Shown here: positions 31,312 to 42,900 of the stretch, piece by piece
How positions within the stretch are numbered: position 1 is the first letter of the stretch
How the letters are laid out: every line of letters starts with the position of its first letter
Source of the DNA: Cryphonectria parasitica EP155
Taxonomy: Eukaryota; Ascomycota; Sordariomycetes; Diaporthales; Cryphonectriaceae
Direction of reading: 5' to 3'
Assembly (NCBI RefSeq): GCF_011745365.1
Contig: NW_024468909.1
Coordinates: 5,270,001-5,334,000 of the forward strand
Length of the DNA stretch: 64,000 nt
The notes under the pieces: model-generated
The model's database searches: none
The model's input: only the letters and a program-made list of their open reading frames with translations
Told to the model about the DNA's origin: nothing
Program-made: the position numbers and the translations under genes

Positions 31312-31683
31312 CTGATCCGAGCGCGAGGTGGGGAGGGATCGTACGCCCTGAGGGAAGAGGCTGCTCAGAGGAGGGAGGGTTGGCCGTGCAGGAGGAGCTG
31401 CGCCCGTCAGCTCAGCAAAGGAGGGCTTCGTCTTCTTCCGCGGACTCCCCACAGAGCGCTTCCTGCCCGAGTCATCGGTGGTGCCGCTAGAGAAGTGAGG
31501 ATGGTCATAGCTGGCCATGGGCGGCGAGGGAGGGCCGCTCGGCCTCGATAGCCAGGCCGAATGACCCTCGGAGGATATCGACGAATATGTTGACGAACTG
31601 GGGCTCACCAGTTCCGGCGGCGTCTGGGGGAGGTAGTGGGAAGGGGCGGCACGTTGCTGCTGGCATCGGTAGTTGGACAACAT
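30108..31683 (-). CDS. Zn(II)2Cys6 transcription factor with C-terminal zinc cluster and polyQ
   Basis: On the minus strand, exon 1 is 31683-30479 and exon 2 is 30417-30108; the 61-bp intron (GTGAGT...ACAGAG) is filled with a (TTG)n repeat. The product is 504 residues. The zinc cluster is unusually far C-terminal: Cys370, 373, 380, 387, 390 and 397, in CLTCREKKIKCDPDYPRC and VQCEKFGRIC. Just before it is a conserved block, with PKIWTGTHFLPRF, GEGLCYFYDDGSHCKT and NAHWGVTKAGKPRKR, which looks like part of the functional unit. The N-terminal 300 residues are Ser/Pro-rich and disordered, with a basic RKRSVGSPRKKTKPS stretch and a tract of about 17 Gln near residues 124-140. The splice joins FKNA to VLANRKEKRPRGG. 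It is a nuclear DNA-binding regulator; targets unknown. Start chosen at the first in-frame ATG. Confidence 0.87.
31264..31316 (-). repeat. CAG/CAA repeat encoding polyglutamine
   Basis: The plus strand shows mixed TGC/TGT triplets that read as CAG/CAA on the coding strand of the Zn2Cys6 gene. A second, shorter Gln tract is encoded near 30882-30901. Confidence 0.85.
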
Positions 31684-32430
31684 CCCCAATGATGATCATG
31701 TGCTGTTGGGAAAGGAAAATGGTGGTGTGTTCCCAGGTGAGGAGGGTAGGAGGAGAAAAGGATCCAGAGGGGCCGGCGGGTCAAGTGTTTACTTTGTTTC
31801 TCGCATCTCTCTCTCTCTCTCTGTCTTGGAGGAGTTGTTTTTAATAAAAGGCCGTCAAGGGGGGAATTTTGCCAGATATTGTAGGGTCTTTGCTAACAGG
31901 CAAGCCACAGTCCAGCAGGGGGGGGGGCAGCCAGAAATATATGTTGATTGAGGCAGGATGGCCGTGGTAGGAGTGAGGTCCGCCGGGTAAATAAGGTAGC
32001 CTCCTGTCTTTCTTCTAGCGTGCTCACCTGGCACATCCAACATAGACGAGCATGCAAGACTTGCACACCCACCCTTCAGCCCAGCCAGGAAGGACCGAGA
32101 CCTTGTAAAAAATAAAATAAAAATTATAAAACTCCAGACCGGGGCTGCTGGTTCAGGTAAATGTAGGCGGACAGATAAAAAGAGCCGGTTCTGGCTCTTC
32201 TGACTTTGTGTAGTGATTCTTCCCCTTGTCCTTGTCTTGGAATATGCAACAGGCTCGTTAAAGTTTATGTTTCTCTTGGAGGGTTTTGAAGAGCCGTGGT
32301 GGTAAGTACCCTTCAGAGGAGAAGACGAGTGTAACAGTAGCTTAGGGCTGGAAAATCAACGACACGAGGTTCCCTTCCATGTGGTGTGCGTGTGTGTGTG
32401 TAAGAACGAGAGTGGTGTGGTGTGTGAGTG

Positions 32431-32433
<3 letters not shown>

Positions 32434-32469
<36 letters not shown>
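32434..32469. repeat. (GT)18 microsatellite, left arm of an inverted pair
   Basis: Thirty-six bases of perfect GT repeat. It is the exact reverse complement of the (AC)18 at 32663-32698, 193 bp further on. Confidence 0.9.
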
Positions 32470-32470
<1 letters not shown>

Positions 32471-32661
32471 GTATGTGGCTTGCGATGGGCCAATGTTTTG
32501 GTCCATGGTATGTCACCACCACTCTGCCGAGCTGCCCAAGGAGATAAGCTTTTGTTGGCCAGCCAGCCTGGCTGCTGAGAAAGTCCATGGACATTAGGGC
32601 TCTCCTCCAGGCCTTTCACTTCCTCGCACCCTCCCTCGGTTGCGACTGTACCTTGTACCAT

Positions 32662-32662
<1 letters not shown>

Positions 32663-32698
<36 letters not shown>
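32663..32698. repeat. (AC)18 microsatellite, right arm of an inverted pair
   Basis: Thirty-six bases of perfect AC repeat, equal in length to the upstream GT tract. An (AG)n tract follows at 32701-32715. Confidence 0.9.
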
Positions 32699-32701
<3 letters not shown>

Positions 32702-33495
32702 GAGAGAGAGAGAGACAAGAGAGACAAAAGCACCCTGGAAGCTGAGGTACCCGACGCTATCAGGATGGGGTCCACATGGTATCGAACAAGGATCGCGGCT
32801 GACGTTGACCGTGAAATGTTGCCTCGATAGTGGGAAGCGGTATTGGTCCGCACAAGGAGGGGGGAAAAAGCGAGGGACTTGGACTTGGACTTGGGCCATG
32901 TCAACCGAAGTACCATAGTACTACCACCCTCCCTTGAAAACAGCAGCAGCCCCACCCCGGCTCCCTTCCAAGCCTGGGGGCGAGACGACATCTCAAAAAA
33001 GACTTGGGTCGGGGAGCAGTGGTGTGAGATTACCTTTTACAGTGGGCGTGTCGTCCCAATGCCCCGGTAACCTCGACAGTCTTGGACGGCCAGCGAACCC
33101 CTTTGGGTAGTATTCTTGTCCCGGTAGTCAGCCATCCCTCCCTTCCCCTGCCCCAAGGGCCTTTTGCAGTGTGTACGGGTGTGCACGTGCGGACGAGAGC
33201 CGGTGGTCCCACCCGGATCCGTGAGCTCGTGGAGGCCCTGCTTCACCATTTGAGATTGGAAGTGGGTTCGAGACTGGTGTCAAGCCGGTAGTACTAATCG
33301 CTATTGCCTTGGAAGCCCATATCTGTCTTCGTGTCTTCCTTGTAATGGAATCTTTTGTCCCTGAGAAACCCTCTTTCTGTATTGGAGCCACTAGATGCTC
33401 CACTGGTAGTCCTCTTGGCGAGGAGGGGGGCCGATTGGCAAGTCCTGCCGGCCCTGGTGGCTTGGTGGGATCATGGACCCGAAGCCATGGTTCAG

Positions 33496-33547
33496 AAAGA
33501 AAGAAAGAAAGAAAGAAAGAGAAAAAAAAAAAAAGGGGGGGGGGGCT
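33496..33547. repeat. (GAAA)n followed by A-run and G-run
   Basis: About six AAAG/GAAA units run into a tract of 13 A and then a tract of about 11 G, an uninterrupted purine stretch of roughly 50 bases. Confidence 0.8.
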
Positions 33548-33594
33548 CTACGAAGGCAGGCCTCATGTCTGTAGACAAAATTGCCTTGAAGAGC

Positions 33595-33600
<6 letters not shown>

Positions 33601-33645
<45 letters not shown>

Positions 33646-33674
33646 AAGTGATAGTGTGTGTGTGTGTGTGTGTG
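33601..33674. repeat. (AG)22 then (TG)10 compound microsatellite
   Basis: Perfect AG repeat at 33601-33644, a 10-base spacer, then TG repeat at 33655-33674. The order is mirrored in reverse complement by the AC-TC block at 33885-33923. Confidence 0.9.
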
Positions 33675-33884
33675 GGTGTGGGTGAATGAGAAAGGACACT
33701 TCCATGTCGAGCCAAGCGAGCTGACACCGAGATGCGGCGAAAGGATTCGCCCCTAGTGGGCGCCGCGCAAAGCCTGGGAAGATGAACCAGCAGTCTTACA
33801 TTCTTTTTCTGCTTCCTTCTCATCTTCTTTTTTTCTTCTCTTCCTCTCCTCCGTCCCCTTTCGCAGGCGACGCAGCTTTTCGAG

Positions 33885-33923
33885 ACACACACACACACAC
33901 TCTCTCTCTCTCTCTCTCTCTCT
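33885..33923. repeat. (AC)8(TC)11 compound microsatellite
   Basis: AC repeat at 33885-33900 runs directly into TC repeat at 33901-33923. It can pair with the AG/TG block 210 bp upstream. Confidence 0.9.
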
Positions 33924-36900
33924 GGGGCTGGTATTGAGACAGGGCGGCAATCCTTGAGAAGGACGGGAACCAACAGATGCAAAGTGAAGATTTGCCATCT
34001 TCCCTCCCCCAGGCGAAGGATCCAGACCGGGTCCGCCTGCATGGTGCACTTGTAAACCCTTGCCGCCTGCGGGCTTGAAGCTCCAGAACCGCCTGTACAT
34101 GTATTGACGTACCGAGAAGTGCCGGGCGGCCTGGGCCCTGGTCTTATTCTTCTGCCTGCAAGCAAAGCCGACCCAGAAAACAGGGGGGAAGGGGACTTTC
34201 CCCCCCCCCCCCCGTCTTCTTTTTTCTTTTCTGTTTTTCCCTGGGATTTTGAGGCTTGTCGCCGACAGGAAGGAGGGTACAGAAGTACAATGTCCTCCGG
34301 ATTTTGAGGCGCAGGGCGTCAATAAGGTCCAGAACAAGACCCACTGCGGCTCGAGAGAAAAAAACCCCCCCCCTCCTCAAGACGAGGCTCTGCGCCGTCG
34401 TCATCGTCTGGAAGAGCTCTCGCAAGGCTGGAGATCCGCCCTGCTGCTGCAGTGGCTCGGGTTGTTTTCTCATCATCATCATCATCCTCCCCCTGCCAAA
34501 GAAATGAGTGAGGCCTTTGAAAAGACAGAAAAACAAAAGAGTCTGACGATGGCGACAACCGAGGCTGTGTGGTCCTGTACCAGAGATCTTCGGCGCCGTT
34601 CGCCACGCCAATTGAAGAGCCCCAAAAGCCAAGCTCAGCGATAGCCGGAATTGGGGGAGGGGGTCATTTGGGGACGGACCATTACCAATATGGTAAACGT
34701 GAAGTGTCAAGTTGTCGACAACCGGTGGATCTGCCCAGTGCACAGACTGGAGCCGAGCCTGAGATGCCCTGGGCCTGGCAAGGCCTTGGGTCTGGCCCCA
34801 GTGGGTTTTTGCGGTCTAACCTCAAGGATCGGGATCCGTGTGTGTGTGTGTGCGTGTGTGTGCCAAGTCACTGAGTTTTAACAACAGCATCTGGTGATCC
34901 TTTTTCTTTTCCTCCCTCCCTTCTTTTTCGCACCAGCGCGCCCAAGACGACGCATTACAAGCTAAACGGGCAGCTGGGAGGGCCCGCCCGGCATACCTTA
35001 AACAGCCACAGGCCACCGTCGCTCTGCTATACACGGCATCTCATGTGCCGAAAGAACGGTTCGCCGTCATTTGTGGGGTCTGGAATCCGGGCTATCCGTT
35101 GTGCGTTGGAGAGCTTGGGATAACTCGTTCATCTGTTAGATGAGGAGGACAAGCGCAGACTCCTCTCGGCATGTCCAGGCCGACCAGTCGATAATCCAAC
35201 AACCGTCCTTCAATGTGTGTTGGACCGTATGTCCCCACTTTAGACTGTCTGGTATGGGGATGAACGTCCTCGCGCAAATGTGAATAGAGAACGATGCGCG
35301 AACTCGTGGACTGGACCTGGCATTATTTTCGCCCTTTTTTCCCTCTTGTTTTCTTTTCTCATCTCCAACCAACGGTTTCATCCGGCCGATCACTGCTTCC
35401 CCCCCCCCCCCTTCCTTTCTTGGGCTTCATTAAAGCTTAGCATGATCCCGGCCACCCTCAAGCTAGAAGAGCCTTAGGCGCTGACGGAGTCATGTTAGGT
35501 TCAGGACTCCCTGCTTTGGCGTGGTCCATGAGGCGGGAGAGCGTCAGAACCCTTTAAGCAGCTGCCTAGATACCCCGCGCCGAGGTTTACGTTTAGTCGA
35601 TGGAGGAAACCAGACCCCACGAAATTTCAAATGGTTTGCGTTCGATCGTCAAGTGCTGCTGCTCCATCCGTCATCTCCATAGGCTAGCAGCCAGCTGCTG
35701 TTGCCGTCTGATGAGATGAACAAACGTCATCATCCCCAGAGACTATTGGAAGAATATACCTGGACGCAACAGCTGCCCGAGACAGACAGACCAAAGGAGA
35801 AAGCCGTCAAGATTAGTGCCATGACACGCCCCCCCCCCCCGGTGCCACGGATCTCGCAAAGGCCAGAAATAGGCCAACGCTTGGGAGTTCCCACCACGGA
35901 CCCGACTATCTGGATATCACGCTCAAGACGGGCAAGTCTGCGCCGGAAAGCCTTCCACTTGGCTCCTGATCACCAGATGAGGGGTTCGTGCACCGTCCTG
36001 AGCAAGCATTATGCCAACTAGGATGAGTCCGTCTCAGCATATTTCTTGCGCAGGTGATGATCATTCCATCATTCACCTTTTGCACGAATCTCTGGCGCTG
36101 GTCTCATGGGGGGAGGAGGGAAAGGTTGGCTGGGGGACAAGCCGCAAAGCGCGCAGGGGGAAGACCAAAGGTGACTTTTCGAAAAAGAGAGACAGAAAGG
36201 GGGAAAAAACGTCTGCCGCCCTCTCGACGGGTTTTGGCACTGATCGCTAGTGGTGACGCTGGTCTGAGGTCGGGATTACACCTGTGGGGGGTGGTCAGCC
36301 GGAAGTGGTTGGTCGAGACGAGTGTATAACAGACCCTGTCCATAACAAAGACCATTAAAGGCGGGCTCGGCATGTCGTCGCTAGCTCGATCCAGCGCCTT
36401 GGGTCGAAGTACTGGGGACTCGGGATTAAGCCCTGGATACGGAGCGCAGATGTGACCTTGACCCCCCCCCCCTAACAATAGGCCACCTATGCTTGATACA
36501 CCGTAATGGTCCGATCGCCCGCATATGCACAGACAACAAATTGCTTCTGCTCAACAAAACCCCTCCCTCAGGTGTGGTGTCGGAACCTGACAGGGCCTGC
36601 CTCACGTTGGCGTACAAGAATGTGCTGCTGGTGGCACAAGGTATTCTCTCCGAGCCCTTGTGCATATTTGACATGCGGTTCGCATTGACAAATGGTCCCC
36701 TGTCTGTCGTGGGACTGACACCTCGATTGCTGAAGGGATTCGCGGGAGTCGTGTAGCCCTCCAGGGCCAGACAAGGACGGATGCACAAGACGGTGCGAAA
36801 CTCACAAGTTTCACCAGGCTCCAGTAAACGGCAGGGCGGCTTCTTCCTGTTGTTGGTTCTCTAGACTTTCTGCCTGTGGCGCACGACCCGGGGTCACGCG

Positions 36901-39900
36901 CAGCCTACGACTGCTGTCCCGATATTCCTATGGCCGCTGTGGCTTGTCTCTTCATGCCGCTCAATGGGCCGTCTCGCTGAAACCTGTCCTCCAGCTGGTT
37001 TGTTCTTTCTTCTCTCTCTTTCTCCTTTCCCGCGGTAGCGTTGCAGCAAGAAGCAATCATGGCGCTTGGCGAGTGCGACAGTGAATCGATAGACAGCGCC
37101 GCTAGAGAACTAACAACGGATACTGCTCCATGAGGTGGCATCCGTGCTTTCGCCGTCGGTCCAGACCCACTCTCTCTTCCTGCCTCTCTCTTTCTCTGTC
37201 TGTCTCTGTCTCTCTCTCTCCCCCCCTGTCTTGATACATGAGAACGGAGAGTAGACTTTCAAGGCACGTGAGGAGATTAGCCGTGGACTTGGCAGTGAGG
37301 CGATTTCCCTGGCGCCAAATTGACCTGCGCCGCTAATCACGGGTCCCCGTAAAATGAATGGTAGTTTGATGGATACAGGCGCTATTCGAATCCGATCACG
37401 AAGGCGCCAAGTCTTGCAAGTGCCACACTTCTCAGTGTAGTCTTAGTGGTGAAGAAAGGGAGACGGGGGGAAAAAACCAGAAGCATGCCATCGTGGCGGT
37501 CATCGGGCTTCCTCTTCCCTCTGCCATCTGTCGCCGGCCCCTCTCCCCCATCTTTTTGTCCTTCTTTTTCTTGCCCTGTTCTTTTCTTCTTCTTTCCTTC
37601 CTCCTTCGCACTGTGACAATGGCACAGCCAGGGAAGAGGAAGGTCGGAATGGCCCTCGCAGGAACGCTAAACAGCCACGTGTAATAACGACTGCCCTTAT
37701 CCCGTTCGCCGAGTCCAGAATCCTAGTACATAGTTCAGAGGAAATGCCGGCGCGGTGTAATGGCGAAACCGGTAAATGAGCCGTGTGGCGTGCGCACCAA
37801 CGGCGCTTACGAAGAGGAGTCTCTTGTCTGCATTTGATGCAAGCTCGTGGCGCTGACCAAGGCACTAATTGCGCATGATCGGTCTCGTATGGCTAAAGTC
37901 GTCGCCGTGGCCTGATGCAGCATCTCATGCTCAGTCACCTCAACGCTCGTGATCATCCCGCCTGGGGGCCGGCGCTTGGAACAGCTCTGGACAATGTCAT
38001 GATTGCCTCGCCAGGCCGCAGTCGTATTATTGGTGTGTCCGCTCGAGCGCGACTACTGCAGCACAATCGGAGGTTTATTTGAGACCGTGTGCCAACTTCG
38101 TCATCGCGTGGGCGTCGGAAAAGGTTGGTAGACATATCAATCCAAAAGGCCTCCCTCCTCCTCCTTGTACACCGAGGGTCAGATCTTCCTGGTGCGACTG
38201 AGTCGTCAAGCCACATCCCACGCCGGTATTTCGCAAGCGCGTAGCCAAGTACGTACTATGAGTGTTCGTGGCAATCAGACGAGTGAAACTCGGGGTGGGA
38301 CCCGTCGACACGAAGCCGAAGCCTGTCGTTCGGTTCCGAATGTCACAGAGCGCGGCTCGTCCCTTATTTGGCTCATGCAGTACTCAAGTGCCGTGTGAAA
38401 AACTGCATGGTTTGCTAGCCCTGAGGAATTTGTGTACCACAGTACTTCCGCGTTCTAGTCTACGGCTCCGAGAAAAGGCTTTTGGGTTGGGTGTCCAGGG
38501 AGCTGGCATGTGAATTAGTCCAGCAGCAGAGCTGTCGTCCTGAGTCTCTAGCGGGGTGGGTTGTGGGACAAAACGGCAGGGGGTCGCACAGGATATCGTG
38601 CCATCAATTGCGGGCCGAAGGTTCCTCGGCACTCGTCAGGCCCAGTCCACCAAAGGCTGGCCCGTTTTATTGTTGGTGGTCCCAACGGGCGCCGAGTACA
38701 TCCGTATTGATGGCTGCCTGTTGCGAAGGTGGACAAGAGTGCGTACCCCTTCCAATGAGAAGCCGCCCTGGAGGTGGATCCTTGAGGCCATTCTCCAGAG
38801 CCTCTCCAGGCCTCCCGGCAGTGCCATAGCACGCTGCGGTTACCGAGACCGAGCTGCTCCATCAAGAGTCCGAACTTAAACAGTGAGGAGCATCCAAGGG
38901 CAGCATCGAGTGACGAGACCCACCATGATTGGCCGAGGCTCAACATCAGCGTGTCTTGTCTTGATTATTGTGTCAACGGCCGGATAAGCTTTTGGAAAAA
39001 GGGAGGGGGGGAGCGGCTGAGGTGGTATTGCCAGGGCACACAGCACGCATGTTAGCCGTCACGGCTAGATTTTGTTGACGACTTCTGCACGCGCACTGAT
39101 CCTTCAGGCTTCTTGATCCGTCAGCCCTCCCAGCGTGCCAGGTACCTTGAGCGAATCGGCTTGGGGCGGGTGACCCCCGCCGGCCCCTTCGCCAGCTCTT
39201 CTAGAAAATGACAGGGCATAGTGGTCCCAGACACCTGCAAGATTGAGGGGCTCCTTGCGTATTTGCCGACCTCGCCTCGGCAGAGACCAGGGCCATGGTT
39301 TCCTTTTCAAGTGGTTTGCGCCGAGAGAGGATCGCACGTCAGCGCTTTCCGGTCAGTGATCATTTCAAAAATCGACATAGCGTGCAAAAGAACCATTTCC
39401 AGGTACCAACGCCATGAATGTCACCCAAAACCAAGCCGCAGTACCAGACATCTCAGATGACCGACCCCCCCCCCCCTTCTCTCCGTTGGAATGTTGAAAC
39501 CCCGCCCAACACCACGGCGTCCCGGGCCCCGGACCATCATCGTAAATCGGGTTTCGGCCGGACTTGGTCAAGTCCGAGTCTGTAAAGATCGACCGGTCTC
39601 CAGGCCTAGATCCGGCTTGCACGGCGCGTAATTGCGAGCTTCATCTCGGCCGAAAGAATGGTCTCATTCGAATGGTTTTCCACCCTTGGATATCAGGACC
39701 AAAGATACCCGGCGCCTGCCCCCCTCCATTAGCCTGACACAAAACGCTGGTACCGTAGTAGATCTTCAAGAGAGAGAGACAAGAGAAAGAAAAAGAAAGC
39801 AAAAAAAGAATTAATAAAAAAGGGGGTCTTTGTGGCGCCGGTCACCGTGTGATCGCGTGCCTTGGTCAAATGGCCCCCTTGGCGGCGTGTTGCATGACAT

Positions 39901-42900
39901 TGGTGGGACCAATCTTGGGCCCGCGTATGGAGAATTCTACCATCGTACGCACGTAAGGCTCCTTAGTGATTGATTCTCTGGTCCTCAAGCCGGATCTGGC
40001 CGTTCTAGTCCAGGGTACATCCAATGAAGTCTCTGAAAATTGCTCTCTTGACGGCAGCGGTGCCAGAAAAGAAGCAGGACTTGCAGAGATCAATACCTCG
40101 CTGCTGACCTCATAATCGGCAGAGTGCGGCGTTATAAGTGTGTCCAGATCAGGCCTAGCTCCGGTAAAGCGATCCGTCCCAACCAGCAGTGGCAGGGATA
40201 CTTTTTGCTTGGTTTACTAGGTATGTGAAATGTGTTGCGCAATTAGCCACGGTTCCTCAGGACCGATTTTATGTTCCAGAATCGTGAACCCAGAACAATT
40301 GCACATAGTATGCGTAAAAGGCGAGCGAAGGGAAGTGTTTGGGGAAGTTTGAGTTGCGGAGAACCTCGGTGGCTCCCCCCTCCCCCTCCCCAAACGGTCC
40401 TCGCTGACACACCTAGGAGGAGGGTGCCCAATGGTGCCTCAACAAGAAGCGAGCCATCTCAGACGCGCTACTGGCTGCTCAAAACCATGGTCTCTGCTGC
40501 AGGACCCATAACGATGTGTGTCAACAAGAACCGGAAACGGATCCGAGGGGTGACGTCTTTGTAAGCGAAGCGTAATGTAAGCAGAGCACCGACATGCGAG
40601 ATGAGGCACTCAAGCACTCCAATAGTACTGACTTCATGCTGATGCGCACGAAAAATTGCCCATGGCGGAGATTTGCTGACTGGCTTGAAGAGCGGTACGG
40701 AGAGGTTGTTTGAAGCCCCGAGAAGGCGCCGTGTTTCCAGCCCTACCATCATCCCCTGTAGCCGGGGCGGAATGGCATCACGAGCACACCCCCCTTTCGA
40801 GTCACGGCAGTGCGGCCTGCAGTAGCGGGGGCAGCTTATAATGCGGCCCCAATATGAGATGCAGTCCTTCTGACGTGCGACTATTGTCCTCAGCCAGATT
40901 CAGATTGCGCCCTACCCATGCCGACCCGCCCAATCGACGTGCGAAGAACCTGCGTGCATTGGGCTCACACTCTGAGGGCGGAGAGACCTGTCGGAAGCAA
41001 AGACGTGAGGGCGGCGCCGCATCGACAGAAGTCCATCTTTTGCCCGGCGTCAAGCGCCAAGTTCCGCAATCCTCCCGCCGCAGACATTCGTGGTGAGCCT
41101 TGACCAGCCACGTGCCGCTCTGTAGTTCGATTCATATCTGCACAACGATTAGCCTCTACGGCAATGTTAATGAGCTGCCTTCCCAAAACGTTGGCATGGG
41201 TGCCAGACCGGTCGAGACCCATAGTGAATGTGTCATCCGACACCAGACGTGTTGGGTGCTATGCACCGAGGGGGGGAGGGGGTGTCAGTCTCGCTTATCT
41301 AGGGCCACTCGAGACGCATTCAGCCCCCGTGTGTAGGGCTGGGTATTGGCCGAAATCTCCAGATGTTGCACGAGCCGTCTGGGGATAAATGCTGTCATCA
41401 GTGCGCGGTCACCTCGGATCCTTCCAGAACCATGCCGTTGGCCGGCATGAGGTGCTCACCTGAGCGAGAGCACTCATCAGATGTCATTTGTTGCTGTGAT
41501 CTGCGAACCTTTGATCCTCACACTTTCTCGGTACAAGGTAAGTCTCAGCCCCACAGGAGAGCATGAAGCTAGCGAAGTAGAGCTGCCCTGTATGTAACGT
41601 CGAGTTGCACTCGGATCGAATTGACCAACAGATGACAGTTCTTGCAAAGAAGGCAATATCGGGCTGACTTTGCCGGTCATACTGCAGGGGAATAATCGGG
41701 ATGCATGGCGGATCCACGGCGACGGCTTCTCAGTATTTGCAAAACTTTGTCTCTGATGGGGCTTACTTCTGTCTTGTTTTTTGTTGGGGCCTTTTTCAAA
41801 AATTTAGAAGAAAAAAATGATTGAAGGAAAAGGGTTTGTCCGGCAGGGGCAGCCTTGTGTGTGCCACACACCAGCATGCCGGTACTTGTATAGCCTGCTT
41901 CTGTGCGGATGCCATCAGTATGAGGATGGTAGCAGACGACGAGCTACGTCAGACCGGTCAGGCGTTCTTGGTAGGCCGAGAGAGAGGGAAACACTACCCG
42001 ATGGCATCGTCCCGTACCAATAGCACGACGGTTGTCGAAACCGGCCCTGCCTCCTGTTTGCTTCTCAGGGCAAGATCACCCTGCGATGGGTACAGGGTTG
42101 CTTCAATGGCCCTTGCTCACTCCGACTCTCTCTCTGGGAAACCATCTCAGGGCCCCTGCCGCCCCTCTCTTTCTGCAGGCCGTTCTGATCTGCGCGATGA
42201 TCGGCCCTTTCCGTTCGCGAGTGGTGCTAGACCTGTGGTTACGACTGGTCCAGCAGTGCGATGGCCATGGTGCTGTGGCTCTTGATGGGCATGATGAGAC
42301 CCTCCTTCCAATGCAAGGTGACCATTACGGCAGTTAGGCAGCCTTCAAGCCCCAAGAAGCTGCCGTCAAGGTGATCAGCGGGTTTCCGGCCGGGGTGATC
42401 ATTGAGGAACAATTTGCGCAGGCACCTAGTCACTACCAATGATGAAATCACAGACCACAATCTGGTGAAAAGCCACCGGCTCATTATGGCGTTGACGCTC
42501 GCCAGGATCGTTATAGTGCAGCGATCCTTTGCGCGGAACGGAGCCGGAGGCCCGAATCGTTTGACGCATATATTCTGGAAGCCATCCTTCATATGTCGTT
42601 GCCAAAGTTGGCTTGCTGGCCGAAAGCACATACGAAATATCGTTGCTTGTTGCGGCAGAGGAGCAGTCACATGTCGACTTGTGCAACATCCTCGAGCAGA
42701 ACAGCTCTCAGAGATTTGTTGCGTTGTGGGCCCGAAATCCTAATCGAACGCACTCCTGTGAATCTCTAGATAGTACATACTTCGAGTCGAGTACTAGCTG
42801 CCTGAGGAGTCATGTTCCGCAAACACAATAACTCTGCATCTGGGTGGAGCAAGAGGGCACCAATAGTCCAAGATAAGATGCATGGCTCTTCTTCAGGGAA

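Noticed and set aside
32356..32991. 211-codon minus-strand frame
   Set aside because: Its length comes from the GT/AC repeats, which read as Thr-His and Cys-Val runs without stops.
41821..42670. Overlapping frames of 143-154 codons on both strands
   Set aside because: No domain, no splice continuity and random-like composition; treated as accidental.
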